A DNA stretch of 64,000 bases, taken from Lophium mytilinum. Taxonomy: Eukaryota; Ascomycota; Dothideomycetes; Mytilinidiales; Mytilinidiaceae. Shown here in pieces: positions 1 to 9,990 of this stretch. A program made the position numbers and the translations under genes. The notes beneath the pieces were generated by a model. It was not told where the DNA came from, searched no databases, and saw only the letters and a list, made by a program, of their open reading frames with translations. Numbering within the stretch: position 1 is the first letter of the stretch; each line of letters begins with the position of its first letter. The stretch is taken from assembly GCA_010093605.1 (NCBI GenBank), contig MU004182.1, forward strand, positions 2,279,195 to 2,343,194, in the 5' to 3' direction.

Positions 1-5
1 AGGTT

Positions 6-1788
6 ATGTATACTACCGTATCCAAGTGCCCTAAAAAACTAACATGTATGGTAGCATTGGTCTGCCTTCCCATGCATCCCGTATCACGCTTCCTGGCTTT
101 TCCTCCCAGCATCCGACAAACGCTCTTTAAAACAGCTTCCAAAAGCCTACTTATCCACAATCATCGGACCCTCATAACTCTCGCTATTGAAACATCTTGC
201 GATGACACAGCCGTAGCTGTCTTAGAGACAAGAACCTCAAGCAGCCGTGATGGCGGCCCGCGCGTGGTCCTACACTTTCACAAGAAGGTAACCTCGAACA
301 GCTCGGCTTTCAAAGGAGTACATCCACTCGTCGCCCTTGAATCCCATCAAGAATCTTTAGCAGACCTCGTCAATGAAGCGATCCAGGAACTCCCAATAAA
401 AGGCCCATCGAATGCCAATGGAACAACTATAAACTACGACTTTGGCTCAGAGGGTGGACTAGAAGCCCTGCAGGATGAGATGGAGCAAAGCGATATAAAA
501 CATCTTCCAAGCGTAGAGCACAAAAGGTGTCCAGATTTCATCGCTGTGACCCGCGGCCCAGGAATGCGCTCCAACCTGTTCACTGGCATCGACACAGCTA
601 AAGGTCTGGCAGTAGCATGGCAAATACCTTTGGTGGGAGTCCATCACATGCAAGCACATGCTCTCACACCTCGACTTGTGGCTGCTCTCCAGCCCGTGGA
701 GTCGAGACGTTCCTGGCAAAATCGTGAAACTTACCCCAAGACTCCCGAATTCCCCTTTCTCTCGGTCCTGGTTTCCGGTGGTCATACCCTACTGGTACTA
801 TCGGAGACGCTTACGGAGCATAGAGTTCTTGCCACAACAGCTGATATAGCCATAGGCCAATTTCTGGACAAGGTTGCTCGTGTAATACTTCCAAAAGAAT
901 ACCTAGGACGAGCTGAGGGCACTATGTATGGTGCTTTGCTTGAGGAGTTTGCGTTTCCCTCTATCTCCGCGGATGCTATCCCTGAACAGAAAACCAAGAT
1001 GGTCCCATCCGCCAATGTTGTGAAAGACCGTCTATGGCGGCATGGGTATGCAAACTACAAGTCTCCATACAAAATGCAACACACCACTGCAGGAGGTTAC
1101 CTGTTGCGCAAATCTCCAGATCATCACGCCCAGGAATACCACTACAACGCCTCTAGCGACCAGAAGAAGGGTGACTTCAAGCCAATGACTGAGTGGGGCT
1201 GGGGATTTAGTCCACCACTTTCAAACTCGGCCGGAGGCGCAAAGCACAAAAGTTTGGAATTCAGCTTCTCCGGCCTAACAACCGCCGTACAGCGTGCTAT
1301 GAAGTTCTCTTTCGAATCTGGTAGACTTACCGACGTTGAAAGAGATGCAGATTCAATTAGCATTACGGAACGCAGAACCATGGCTCGAGAAGCTATGCGA
1401 GCTGCCTTTGAGCATCTAGCAAGTCGTATTGTGCTCGGACTACAACACATAAAGTTGACAGACCCTAAGCTAGCAAGCCAACTAACGTCTTGCGTCATCA
1501 GTGGAGGCGTAGCGTCAAATGGGTACTTGAGGCATATGTAAGTTGCTTGGTTCTACGTCTCCTAACCAATGCTAAGCTCTTAGACTGGCGAGTAATCTTG
1601 CTACTCACCGCTATCAGAACATGAGCCTTTACTTCCCACCGCCAAGTCTTTGCACGGATAACGCTGCTATGATAGCTTGGGCTGGCATGGAGATGTTTGA
1701 GGCCGGCTTTCAAGACGACTACTCTATTCGCGCTATTCGGAAGTGGCCATTGGAAAACCTGGTTAACGAGCGTCCCATCGGCAACTGA
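6..1788 (+). CDS. QRI7: Mitochondrial tRNA t6A synthesis protein Qri7 (Kae1/TsaD family)
   Basis: Predicted to transfer the threonylcarbamoyl group to A37 of mitochondrial tRNAs (family knowledge: Qri7/OSGEPL1, the mitochondrial member of the Kae1/TsaD family). Exons 6-1537 and 1584-1788, with a 46-bp gtaagt...ttag intron; 578 residues. Visible motifs are the N-terminal [16 protein letters not shown] strand, [12 protein letters not shown], the metal-binding [16 protein letters not shown], and in exon 2 [17 protein letters not shown], which supplies the third metal ligand (Asp). Splicing restores this last motif, which fixes the intron. The first 60 or so residues are basic and hydroxylated, as in a mitochondrial presequence. 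The start at base 6 is the first Met, but the window edge is so close that an upstream exon cannot be excluded; Met codons at about residues 16 and 24 are alternatives. Confidence 0.93.
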
Positions 1789-2589
1789 GCCGCTCTTTTC
1801 CTCTAGTCTGCTTTACGTCTTGTAGTACTTGGATTAGGGCATGACCGGAGAACACGCCACAAGCTGGTGTTATTCTAATGTGGAAAGAAAATCTGACCGC
1901 CCAATCATTTCATCTATAGGATACACACAACAAACACTGTTCACAGCTCCCATGGGACAAATCGCGCCCAGGGCTAACTTCATTCCCAGCCCAGAAAATG
2001 CAAATCCCTTCCACCGCATTGTGTATTTCAATGTCTGCAACGCCGTAGCACTTTACCTGCCAATGTCTAGTACCCATCCCAAGATTCATGCTACGTACCA
2101 TCAGACGTCACATACATCGGTGAGGTGTTCCCGATCACCTTGCATATGCACGGCCTCTTTCATTCCTAGTCGTCTCGGTCACTGCCGAATCTGCGGAGCG
2201 GCGTTCATCAATATAGATTACCCGGTCTGCAATTGATCTCCCTTACATTGTATGTCATCTATAGATCTATTTTTACTTTCCTTGTCACCACCAAAGCTGC
2301 CCTTGGTGTCTTTCTGCCTTTATTTCGGAAGTGCTTTAACCCTTCTGCGTGCCTAGATGCAGCACATGTGCAACCATCGGCCCGCGGGTGAGCTGGATCT
2401 GTTGTCCTTCGTCGTATCTTTCATCTGTTCAGACAAGGTTCTCAGTACTCAGGTGACCAGCCGGAATGGATGATAAGTGATATCGTTACCTCCATATAAT
2501 ACTTACTTCTTTGCACACCCCAACAAACAAGGTCAACCAGTTTGGATACTTGCTGCTACAAGCTGGGATATCCTGTCTACTGCCTCAGC
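1789..2589. other. Intergenic, no supported gene
   Basis: A 131-codon open frame at 1841-2236 (+) has no recognisable domain, repeat or signal sequence, and I do not call it a gene. The rest probably holds the QRI7 3' end and the promoter of the secreted-protein gene downstream. Confidence 0.6.
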
Positions 2590-3931
2590 ATGATGACAAT
2601 GTGTCAAGTCCTCATAGCCATTTCGGCACTCGTGGTCACGTAGGTGGTGTCTTTTCTAGATGTCTGTTTAAAATTTTCCCAACTAAGCATAAGCTAAAAT
2701 CTATTCCAGCTCTCACGCTAATCTATGCCCGACCTGCTACACCAACACTGTTCCAGGAAGGATCAATTGCCCACTGATCCCAGCTCTCACGACACCTTGC
2801 CACGAACTCAAATGCGTCTCAATCACCACCAGATCCATTCCCGGGCCAAACCTAGCCTGCCCCACTACCCCAACTATCACATCCTATGGCGCCTGTCCAA
2901 CTACAGCCACATGCCGAACAGGCTGTCTCGTCGTGACAACAACCAAAACAGGCCCTTCCTACGATTGTGGAGTCAGCTGGGAGACTGGTACCCCAAGCAG
3001 CGAAGCCAGCGTCACCTTCGAAACCGCCGCCACCGACTCCGCCTACGGGACCTGGGACGAGCGTGACAAATCAGCCACTGATGCTACACCGGCGACGTCC
3101 ACTTATCTGAACTGTATTCCGCCTCCGTGCTATACTCACAGTGTTCCAGCCCTTCTCTCTTGCCCTTCTCTTACGGCGCTTTCTCCTCCTTGCGTAGTGC
3201 CGGAGTGCGCGATCATCACGACAACGACTGTTCCAGGATCTAATCCCGCGTGTCCAACCACGCCCACGATCACCACAACGGACCCCTGTCCAACAACTTC
3301 AACATGTCGGAAGGGGTGTCTTATTATCACGAGTACGGTCACAGCGCCAAGCTGGAGCTGCGCTTTTGCCGCGAGCGACACGAGCGCAGCTGCGGTTACG
3401 TGGTATAAAAGAGATGCGGGACCGAACGCAGACCCCCAGATCTGGTGGGGCTCACCAAAAGCCAGCGTGAGCTGGAACAGGGCAAAAAGAGCTCCCGAAC
3501 CAACACTCCCGGTGACCCCATGCGTCGTCACAACCACCGCGACCATCGTCCCCCCCTGCGTCCCCACCGGCTGCCTCGCAGAAGAATACCTCTGCCCACT
3601 CTCCTCAGACGAGATGCCAGCGCGCCGAGATCTTGAAGCGCGCGAGGATTGCAGCACGGCTACGGCTACGTTTTTTGCTGGATGCCCGACATGTGGCGCT
3701 AGCTGCGCGACTCCGACGTCGTCGAGATATAGCACCGCTGAAACCACATTGTCTTGCCCTACGGCTACAGTGACGAAGCCGGCGAATTGCGATGGTGTGT
3801 ATTGTGTGGAGTGCGTGCCTAGGACTACGACGGCGGTGGGGGTGGAGGAGAAGAGTGAGAATTGGCTTGAGGCGGATTGTACGGCCATGACCACTGTGAC
3901 GGTGTTGGAGAGGTGTTGTCCTGTCTGCTAG
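2590..3931 (+). CDS. Secreted Cys/Thr-rich protein with an internally duplicated module
   Basis: Unknown function; probably secreted to the cell wall or medium. Exon 1 (2590-2639) encodes a short signal peptide (MMTMCQVLIAISALVVT). A 70-bp intron (gtaggt...ccag) joins in phase to exon 2 (2710-3931), giving 423 residues. The mature part is rich in Cys, Thr and Pro. Two consecutive modules of about 75 residues match each other along their length: both begin CYT, contain an ACPTTPTIT segment and a CPTT-TCR-GCL segment, and end in a single Cys. The C-terminal third carries further CxxC and CC pairs (CPTCGASC, CCPVC). The upstream half lies before the first in-frame Met of the long open frame; it is recovered only by adding the signal-peptide exon, and the phase match supports that. 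No enzyme domain is seen. An effector-like or wall-structural protein is possible but unproven. Confidence 0.72.
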
Positions 3932-5134
3932 GGGTATCAACGGGTTCCGGGAGGGCGGTTGGGAAAGAAGATAAGGGCCGTATATAGATTTGTCTTCGAG
4001 AGAAAAGTCTGCTGGGTTTCTGTTTGATTTTGTTTTACGCGCGATGGTCGCGCACTTGTTTAAGGAAGAAAAGGTTCTTATACAGAGCAGGATCGTGGTA
4101 TGCTAACTTTCAACATGCAACGATAGTTTTTGGAGTAGTTATTTGGTCGTGCTGCCTTTCACCGAGGAACTTTGGTCGCAAGTGAAAGACCAATTCTACA
4201 CCAGCACGTTCTTACTTGCATGCAAATATCATATCAATCATATAGGATCTTTGACGATATACTCGCTGAACATTCTGTGCGTTCTGATTGGATATCTCGA
4301 AACGTGTCACGTGGTCATCTTCTTGGCTGTGGCCTCTCTCAGACAACCTCGGAACCTTCCAACTTCATCCATCAATCCTCATCTCCAACATTGCAACGAC
4401 GTTAATCAATCATCGTAAAGTCATTATTCATCGCCAAAACAACCTCAAATGTAATCTTAACTCATCCCAAAGCTGTAAATACAGCTGTTAGCAGCGTCTC
4501 GGTGGTCTAGCCTCTATCTAGGAGAAAGTGAGCTGCCTTAAGCACCAGCACGCTATCTCCATCACGAGAGGAGGTAAAATGATAGAACTCGATATCTGAC
4601 AAACTGGCCCTCCAATCTGATTTTTGGAGTCTCTTTTATCAGATCGAGCAGCCAAAAAGGCGTTGTCGCGGCCAAGTTTGCGCCAAGGTTTAATTTCTTT
4701 GAAATGCCCTCGCGCTCATTGGCTGCCGCAGCAGTCATGATACCCTCCAAATCTACAACTCTAGTAGTTAGCACATATGTATAAAGGGCTAAGAAGAGCT
4801 CTGCAATACGATTTCATTAGAATTTTTCGACTAATTCTGCTGTGCTCTCTGATTATCATTCCTCTTCACTACACCTTCCTCCCGATAACTTCCTTGTACA
4901 CGAACGAAGAAAGCGCATATCAAGCAACGTTCCTAGGCCGTGATACAGTAGCTCTCAATCGAGGCCTATCTCCAGGTTTCACTGATAAGGGGTATTCTCT
5001 CTGGATTTGTATTACGGAAATCGTTCCGTTGCAATCAAAAGCACGCCACGCTCAACTTCCATTACCATCGGCCTCCGAAACTCCTCCTTGCCAAACTTCA
5101 ACGGTGTCAAACCCCACACTCTAATATCGTTGAA
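3932..5134. other. Intergenic, no supported gene
   Basis: About 1.2 kb of mixed composition. Open frames at 4143-4491 (three overlapping frames), 4562-4774 (-) and 4777-5124 (+) are short, overlap one another and show no recognisable domain. The 3' part is expected to hold the CCC1 promoter. Confidence 0.6.
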
Positions 5135-6115
5135 ATGATGCCGCACCTTCCGGCGGAACCTACAAGTACTCGGTCGAGCCACGCAGGGCTCTTTAACGAC
5201 GTAGACCTGGAACGCCAATCTACGGCCGTCAACCCGGCTCCGCATGCCGAACATCACACAAAGCATGGAGCTATTGTTCGCGATACTATCATCGGGTTCG
5301 CGGACGGGTTGACAGTGCCTTTCGCCTTGACCGCTGGTTTGTCAAGGTATGTTGAAATTTCCAGCACCTCATTTGAATCATATCTTTCTATACCAGATCC
5401 TCTACGTGGTGTTGTGTAGCTTGGGTACCAGGAGGGCCTTAACTAATGTATCATAGCATAGGATCCTCACGACTGGTGATCCTTGGTGGTCTTGCGGAGC
5501 TCTTCGCTGGTGCCATCTCGATGGGTCTCGGTGGGTATCTCGCCGCAGTGACAGAGCGTAAGCACTATCAAGTCGAGGAAGCGCGGGAAAGAATGGAAGT
5601 GAACGAAAAGCCGGCGGCGGAGGAGGAAGAGATTTATGAAATCTTTGCTGAATACAACCTGAAACGCGAAGTCGTCCAGCCGTTTGTGGAACACTTGAAG
5701 ACAGACAAGGAGACTTGGGTCCGAGTGAGTATACATCTCAGCTGTCTCGATGACTCCAGTATGCTAAGCTCTCTTTCAGTTCATGATGGACTTCGAGCTC
5801 CGCCTTGAGAAACCAGAAACATCACGAGCCTGGATCTCGGCGGTTGTCATGGGTTTGTCCTACTTCTTCGGCGGTCTGATCCCGATGATACCCTACTTCG
5901 CACTCCACAAGGTCAACATCGCGCTATTCGCTTCCATCGGAATCACGGTAGTGATGCTGCTGTCGTTCGGTTATGCCAAAGCGATCTTCACAGGAACGGA
6001 CAGGAAGACTGCAGTGTGGAGCGCGCTACAAACGTTGTTCGTCGGAGTGCTCGCAGCGAGCAGTTCGTATGGGATTGTCAGGGGTATCAATGCGATTCAT
6101 CCAGTGAAGGTATGA
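5135..6115 (+). CDS. CCC1: CCC1/VIT1-family vacuolar iron/manganese transporter
   Basis: Expected to import Fe2+/Mn2+ into the vacuole (family knowledge: yeast Ccc1, plant VIT1). Three exons (5135-5346, 5457-5724, 5780-6115) join in phases 2 and 0 to 271 residues. Membrane segments: DTIIGFADGLTVPFALTAGL with the adjoining SRLVILGGLAELFAGAISM, then a cytoplasmic, Glu-rich metal-binding helical region (EEARERMEVNEKP ... FVEHLKTDKETWV), then ISAVVMGLSYFFGGLIPMIP, ALFASIGITVVMLLSFGYA and a last helix before the C-terminus. The length is usual for the family. The start at 5135 is an ATGATG pair; the first 45 residues are variable and polar, as in other fungal members. Confidence 0.93.
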
Positions 6116-6537
6116 TCGAGGTGGTATTCTGAAGGAAGGCGTCTCCATGTACTACGGTTTGGTATGGGTATACTGCCGTCCCGGCGACGGAGGTGAAAAT
6201 TGAAAGTCTTGGCATTCACCTTGAATAGCCCACCTGGCAATTGTGACGCAATCAATACCTTCGCACAATTGACTGCCAGTTGCTATTGTATGTCCACACA
6301 ATAGCATCGCATTCATATATCTTTCTTCGTCACGTCAACTACTTCCTCTCTCCTTCAACCGACACCCACCCTCTTCTCCAACCATCCAGCTTCTTCGCAA
6401 CCGCGACTCTGTTCCAAAAGCCACTCATACTTTCCTGCGACGTTTGTCTAGAACGATACGCCCGTCCACCGATTCATCATCTCACGATTTCCTGCATCCT
6501 CATCTTCAGACCTTTCGCTCAGCGCCAACTGTACAAG
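6116..6537. other. Intergenic region with pyrimidine-rich leader
   Basis: About 420 bp between CCC1 and the next gene. The part from roughly 6340 to 6530 is C/T-rich on the plus strand, typical of fungal promoters and 5' leaders. The open frame running into the next gene from 6280 lacks an ATG at its start and is not counted. Confidence 0.55.
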
Positions 6538-7551
6538 ATGCCTCGAGGAGTTTACGAGAGGAAGACCAAGGGCAACAAGACTGCTGGCCCAGCTACCGCC
6601 ACCGGTCCAAAGGTACAGAACAACCTTCTTAAATCCTACCAGACACCGCCATTAACCAGCTACCAGACTACACACGAGACATCATCCACTGCCGCTGCCG
6701 TTACCTCAGGCGAAGACCAGATCACCACCAGCCCCGACACCTCCCCTCCCACGCACTTCCCTCTCGTCCCGCGCCGCGAGATCCCCGCCCAGCGCACCGC
6801 CGAAGACCTGACCCCCTCTGAGCGTCACTCGCGCAACATGTCGCTGTATCCCGACCTCTACACCGCCGCCGAGAAAGCCTTCGACCAGAACCTCAAGACC
6901 AACAAGCAGAAGCTCACCGTGCGCCGCTACCTCCGCATGCGTCGCCGCAACCGCGCCCCCGTCCACCACGACCCGTACGAGACGCTCAGCTCCGACGAGA
7001 GCGACGCCGAGACGTCCTGGCACCGCAAGAAGCTGCGCATCCAGAAGAAGCGCAAGGCCCTGCCTCCTGTCGCCGCCGTCGCGAGCACCCCGGACCCTGT
7101 TGCTGCCGTCCAAACCGAAGTCGTTCCAGCCCTGGATCCCGCCTCCTCGTCGCTGTCCTCCCCGCCCGAGTCTGATTCCGACGCCAAACCTGTTGTGGCT
7201 GTCGCTGCGCCCGAGATCGTGGCCAAGGCCCCTGTGCGCCGCGGCATGCGCTGGACGGTGGAGGAGCGTCAACTCATTATCGATATCTTCAACGAGCATG
7301 CCGGAGAGCCGCAATTCACGATCGCGGAGATGATGCGGGTGTGGGTGGCCAGGATGAAGGGCCACCGCACCGTGGAGGCGGTCGGGCTCGAGTATCAGAA
7401 GTACAAGGCGTGGTATGTGAAGAGGGAGTTGCCGCCGCCGGAGATCTTTGGCAGGCTGAAGAGGGTGCCGAAGGGGGTGGCGAAGAAGGCTGATATGGAG
7501 GTGGCTGAGGAGGGAGGGGTGGAGGGTGGTGCGGATCAGATGGAGGAGTAG
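6538..7551 (+). CDS. Putative nuclear protein with C-terminal SANT/Myb-like region
   Basis: 337 residues, intronless, starting at the ATG at 6538 (MPRGVYERKTKGNKT). The N-terminal two-thirds is low-complexity and basic, with a bipartite-NLS-like Arg/Lys stretch near residues 130-145 and a second Lys-rich block (HRKKLRIQKKRKAL). The C-terminal part, starting RRGMRWTVEERQLIIDIF at about residue 235, has the Trp spacing and helix pattern of a SANT/Myb-like domain, with a second Trp pair at RVWVARMKGH and KAWYVKRE. A DNA- or chromatin-binding role is inferred from this only. The tail is Glu-rich. Large antisense open frames over this gene (6706-7809, 6927-7247) reflect GC-rich codon usage. Confidence 0.7.
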   Translation: MPRGVYERKTKGNKTAGPATATGPKVQNNLLKSYQTPPLTSYQTTHETSSTAAAVTSGEDQITTSPDTSPPTHFPLVPRREIPAQRTAEDLTPSERHSRNMSLYPDLYTAAEKAFDQNLKTNKQKLTVRRYLRMRRRNRAPVHHDPYETLSSDESDAETSWHRKKLRIQKKRKALPPVAAVASTPDPVAAVQTEVVPALDPASSSLSSPPESDSDAKPVVAVAAPEIVAKAPVRRGMRWTVEERQLIIDIFNEHAGEPQFTIAEMMRVWVARMKGHRTVEAVGLEYQKYKAWYVKRELPPPEIFGRLKRVPKGVAKKADMEVAEEGGVEGGADQMEE

Positions 7552-7559
7552 ATAGGTTT

Positions 7560-8480
7560 GGGTGGTGCCTCGGGATTCGGGGCTTGGGTGCTGTAGATAG
7601 CTGATAGGACACGGAATTGAATAGCTGATTCTGTTCATTTGGCAGTATGGCTGTGGTTTGAGATGTCTTCTGGGTGTATTCAAATATCTGAGATGTGATG
7701 TAAAGGTTGAGACACTGTGACCTGGATCGAAAAGCAGATGTAAAGGTATGACCCCTTGATTTAGGCTGTGGGTACTGTGTATAGCATCCTTCATTATAAA
7801 ATAAGTCATTTTGTCTACTTAATTGGCAGTATGGTTGTGTATTAACAGGTCTCCTGGGCGCATTCAAAACTCTGCATCATAATGTCAAAGACTAAGCCCT
7901 CTAAATCTAATATCTGCTCTTCTACTGCTATTTTATAAGATATACTAGGCTGTACGTGCAGGCACACGGGTATTACACTCCTCTGGCGCTAGTTTTGCTT
8001 GGCTCATACCACTGTCAGGAGTAGCCTAGCCAGCATCTAGATATTTAGTTAAAAGGTGACGGTTTATAAGTGAGCACTTCGTGATGTTAAAGACTAAGCA
8101 CTCTAAATCTAATATCTGCTCTTCTACTTCTGTTTTTTAATATATACTAGACGGTATGTGCAGGCACACGGTTATTGCACTACTCTAGCTCTATATTTGC
8201 TTGCCTTATACCACTGTTAGGAGTAGCCCAGCCAGCATTTAGATATCTAGTTAAAAGGTAGCTTTTGGCCTTAGTAGGCACCCGCCTGGGCATGGCTTGG
8301 CCTGATATAGTGCGATTTGGAGCTTAAGTACTGCATATAGCTTCGAAGGTCATGAATTAGGTAGCTAGTTCTAGTCAATTAACAGTATCGATGCCGTCTA
8401 AGAAGCCTCCAGGATAAACCAAATATCTTAATACGTGATGTAAAGAACGAGACTCGGCGAATGAGATCGATTAGCAGAAT
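7560..8480 (+). repeat. Three diverged copies of a ~190-bp unit next to the 3' end of the SANT-like gene
   Basis: Copy 1 (about 7560-7735), copy 2 (about 7745-7900) and copy 3 (about 8290-8480) share ordered landmarks. These are a GGCTTGGGTGCTG-like start, then TAGCTGATTCTG, then a GGCAGTATGG core, then a TCTTCTGGG / TCTCCTGGG / CCTCCAGG stretch, then ATTCAAA, then GTGATGTAAAG. Copy 1 starts within 10 bp of the stop codon of the gene at 6538-7551, so the ancestral unit may be part of that gene's 3' flank. Boundaries are approximate. Confidence 0.6.
7882..8259 (+). repeat. 176-bp direct repeat, two copies
   Basis: Copies at 7882-8057 and 8084-8259, equal in length and aligned end to end without obvious gaps (both begin ATGT, share CTCTAAATCTAATATCTGCT and GTGCAGGCACACGG, and end AGTTAAAAGGT). 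By eye roughly one base in eight differs, many as C/T or G/A. The 26-bp spacer is unrelated. The second copy overlaps the lower-level triplication described for 7560-8480. Confidence 0.8.
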
Positions 8481-8509
8481 TCCAGATACACAGTGTAAAG
8501 CAGCAGGCT

Positions 8510-8836
8510 GATACCGTTTGAAGTCCTTTGGCGGTGCGAGAAAACGAGAAATAGGATGTCAAATCCCGGGCGGTTCAAATTGTATTGGGTTGATTTAGGG
8601 CTTGTTTGGGGGGTGGTTGATACCGTTTGAGGTCCTTTAGCGGTGCGAGAAAGTAAGAGACAGGATGTCAAAGTCCGGGGGTTTCAAATTGCATTGGGTT
8701 AATTTAGGGCTTGTTTAGGGGGTGGTTAATACCGTCTGAAGTCCTTTGGCGGTGCCAAAAAATGAGAGATAGGATGTTAAAGTTCGGTTGGTTCAGATTG
8801 CATTAGGTTGATTTGCGCCGGTAAAGCGGCAGGCTG
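8510..8836 (+). repeat. 109-bp tandem repeat, three units
   Basis: Units begin at 8510, 8619 and 8728 with ATACCGT(T/C)TGA and are spaced exactly 109 bp apart. Each contains AGGATGT(C/T)AAA and a TTGATTTAGGGCTTGTTT-like segment; the third unit loses similarity after its TTGATTT. A further partial start (GCGGCAGGCTGACACCG) lies at about 8826, mirroring the sequence that precedes unit 1. Again many differences are transitions. Confidence 0.85.
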
Positions 8837-9504
8837 ACACCGTTTGAGGTGGCCTGCGAAGCCTTTAGCCCTGGTGGAATTGTACTTTTCCGATGTTTTA
8901 TAGGGTACTATAGGACCTTAAGCGGTGCCAAGCTTGTATACGGATAGCCTGGAGGGCGTGTGGGGTAAAGGGATATACCTAGCTGTCACGCGGGGCACGA
9001 AAACGGTGGTACTCCGTTCTCCCTTTTATACATCTCTCTGCCGCTGCTTATGGTGCTCCGATGCATTTTTAAAAGTATAAATGACTTAGCTTTGGGCGAT
9101 GTGGAAACTTGTTAAAGCACTCCAGTAGTGGCAGACACGTGTACGTACCTACTAGATACATAGTATAATACCTATAAGATAGGGTGGTAGAGGAGTGGAA
9201 GTAGAAATTGGCAGTCTATGAATCTATAAGGTATACCTACTGTTTTGATAGTGGGCTAGCACCGTTAAAGGTCCTCTAGTATGTTATTACTACATAAGGA
9301 ATACCAGCTTTAGCAAGCCTTATAGTTCTCCAGGCCACCTTAGACGGCGTTGAACTGCTAGAGAGCGCTACATTTTTCTGCCTAGCGTGGCTGTATATGT
9401 ATCTACCATGAATCCTCTCCAACATGGCCGTTACTTACCTGTCGATATATATAAATGTTAGGCCGACGTGGGTTCAAGGTACCTCAGCCAATAGGAGGAT
9501 GGTC

Positions 9505-9985
9505 CGTCAAAAGGTAGCTTAATTTACATAGTATTGATCCCGACGATCTATAAGAACGTAGAAGAAGCGAACATAGACAGTAAAGTAGATACCGCAACCC
9601 TAAATCTTTGTTCTTGCTCTTTAACACCATTGTAGGGGGTAGCCCGATTAGCTGGTGTTTGCCTGGTCAAGAGCTGTCCTAGCTTACACTGTAGTAACCT
9701 TAACATCTCCCTAGACGATATAAAAGCTACAGGCTTTAGCCTAAGTTAGGTATAGCAACGCTTAAGCTTAATTCTTGCTTGCTGAATACTACTGTACTGA
9801 GTACCCTGACTGACTAAAGACTGGTCCGTTAAGATATAGCTCAATTCACGCTACCCGGACGATGATATCCTTCAAGAACGTAAATGTTGGCAGCTTGGGC
9901 AATGCCTCGGATATCCCAACCCTAGAGTTCCATTCTTTCTCGCTCGAGACCACCTTCTAGGGTAGCTCAGCTAGTCGCTCAGTTC
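9505..9985 (+). repeat. Highly diverged direct repeat pair
   Basis: Two segments (about 9505-9680 and 9825-9985) share the order GGTCCGT(C/T)AA, GGTAGCTTAATT / ATAGCTCAATT, CGACGAT, AAGAACGTA, CCAACCCTA / CAACCCTA, TTCTTGCTC / TTTCTCGCTC and GGTAGC(C/T)C. Divergence is large and gaps are needed, so this is less certain than the other repeats. Confidence 0.5.
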
Positions 9986-9990
9986 GCTGT

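Larger units (their letters stand above)
7552..9990. other. Gene-poor region of decayed repeats
   Basis: 2.4 kb with hardly any open frames, more A/T-rich than the flanks and rich in TA and CTAG. It consists largely of diverged direct repeats (listed separately). No transposase or other coding remnant is recognisable. Many differences between copies are C/T or G/A, as expected if RIP or methyl-cytosine decay acted on them. Confidence 0.6.

Noticed and set aside
3136-3894. A 252-codon antisense open frame over the Cys/Thr-rich gene
   Set aside because: The translation is a Val/Gly-rich mirror of Thr codons; the sense frame has a signal peptide, duplicated modules and a phase-matched intron.
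4480-4580. Possible tRNA-like sequence (CTCGGTGGTCTAGC)
   Set aside because: No matching acceptor stem or GGTTCGA-type T-loop could be found nearby; no convincing tRNA was found anywhere in the window.
5012-5266. Antisense frame over the start of CCC1
   Set aside because: The CCC1 exon structure is supported by conserved membrane segments; the antisense frame has no feature.
6706-7809. A 367-codon antisense open frame over the SANT-like gene
   Set aside because: Low-complexity translation mirroring GC3-rich codons of the real gene; the sense strand has the better start and the recognisable domain.
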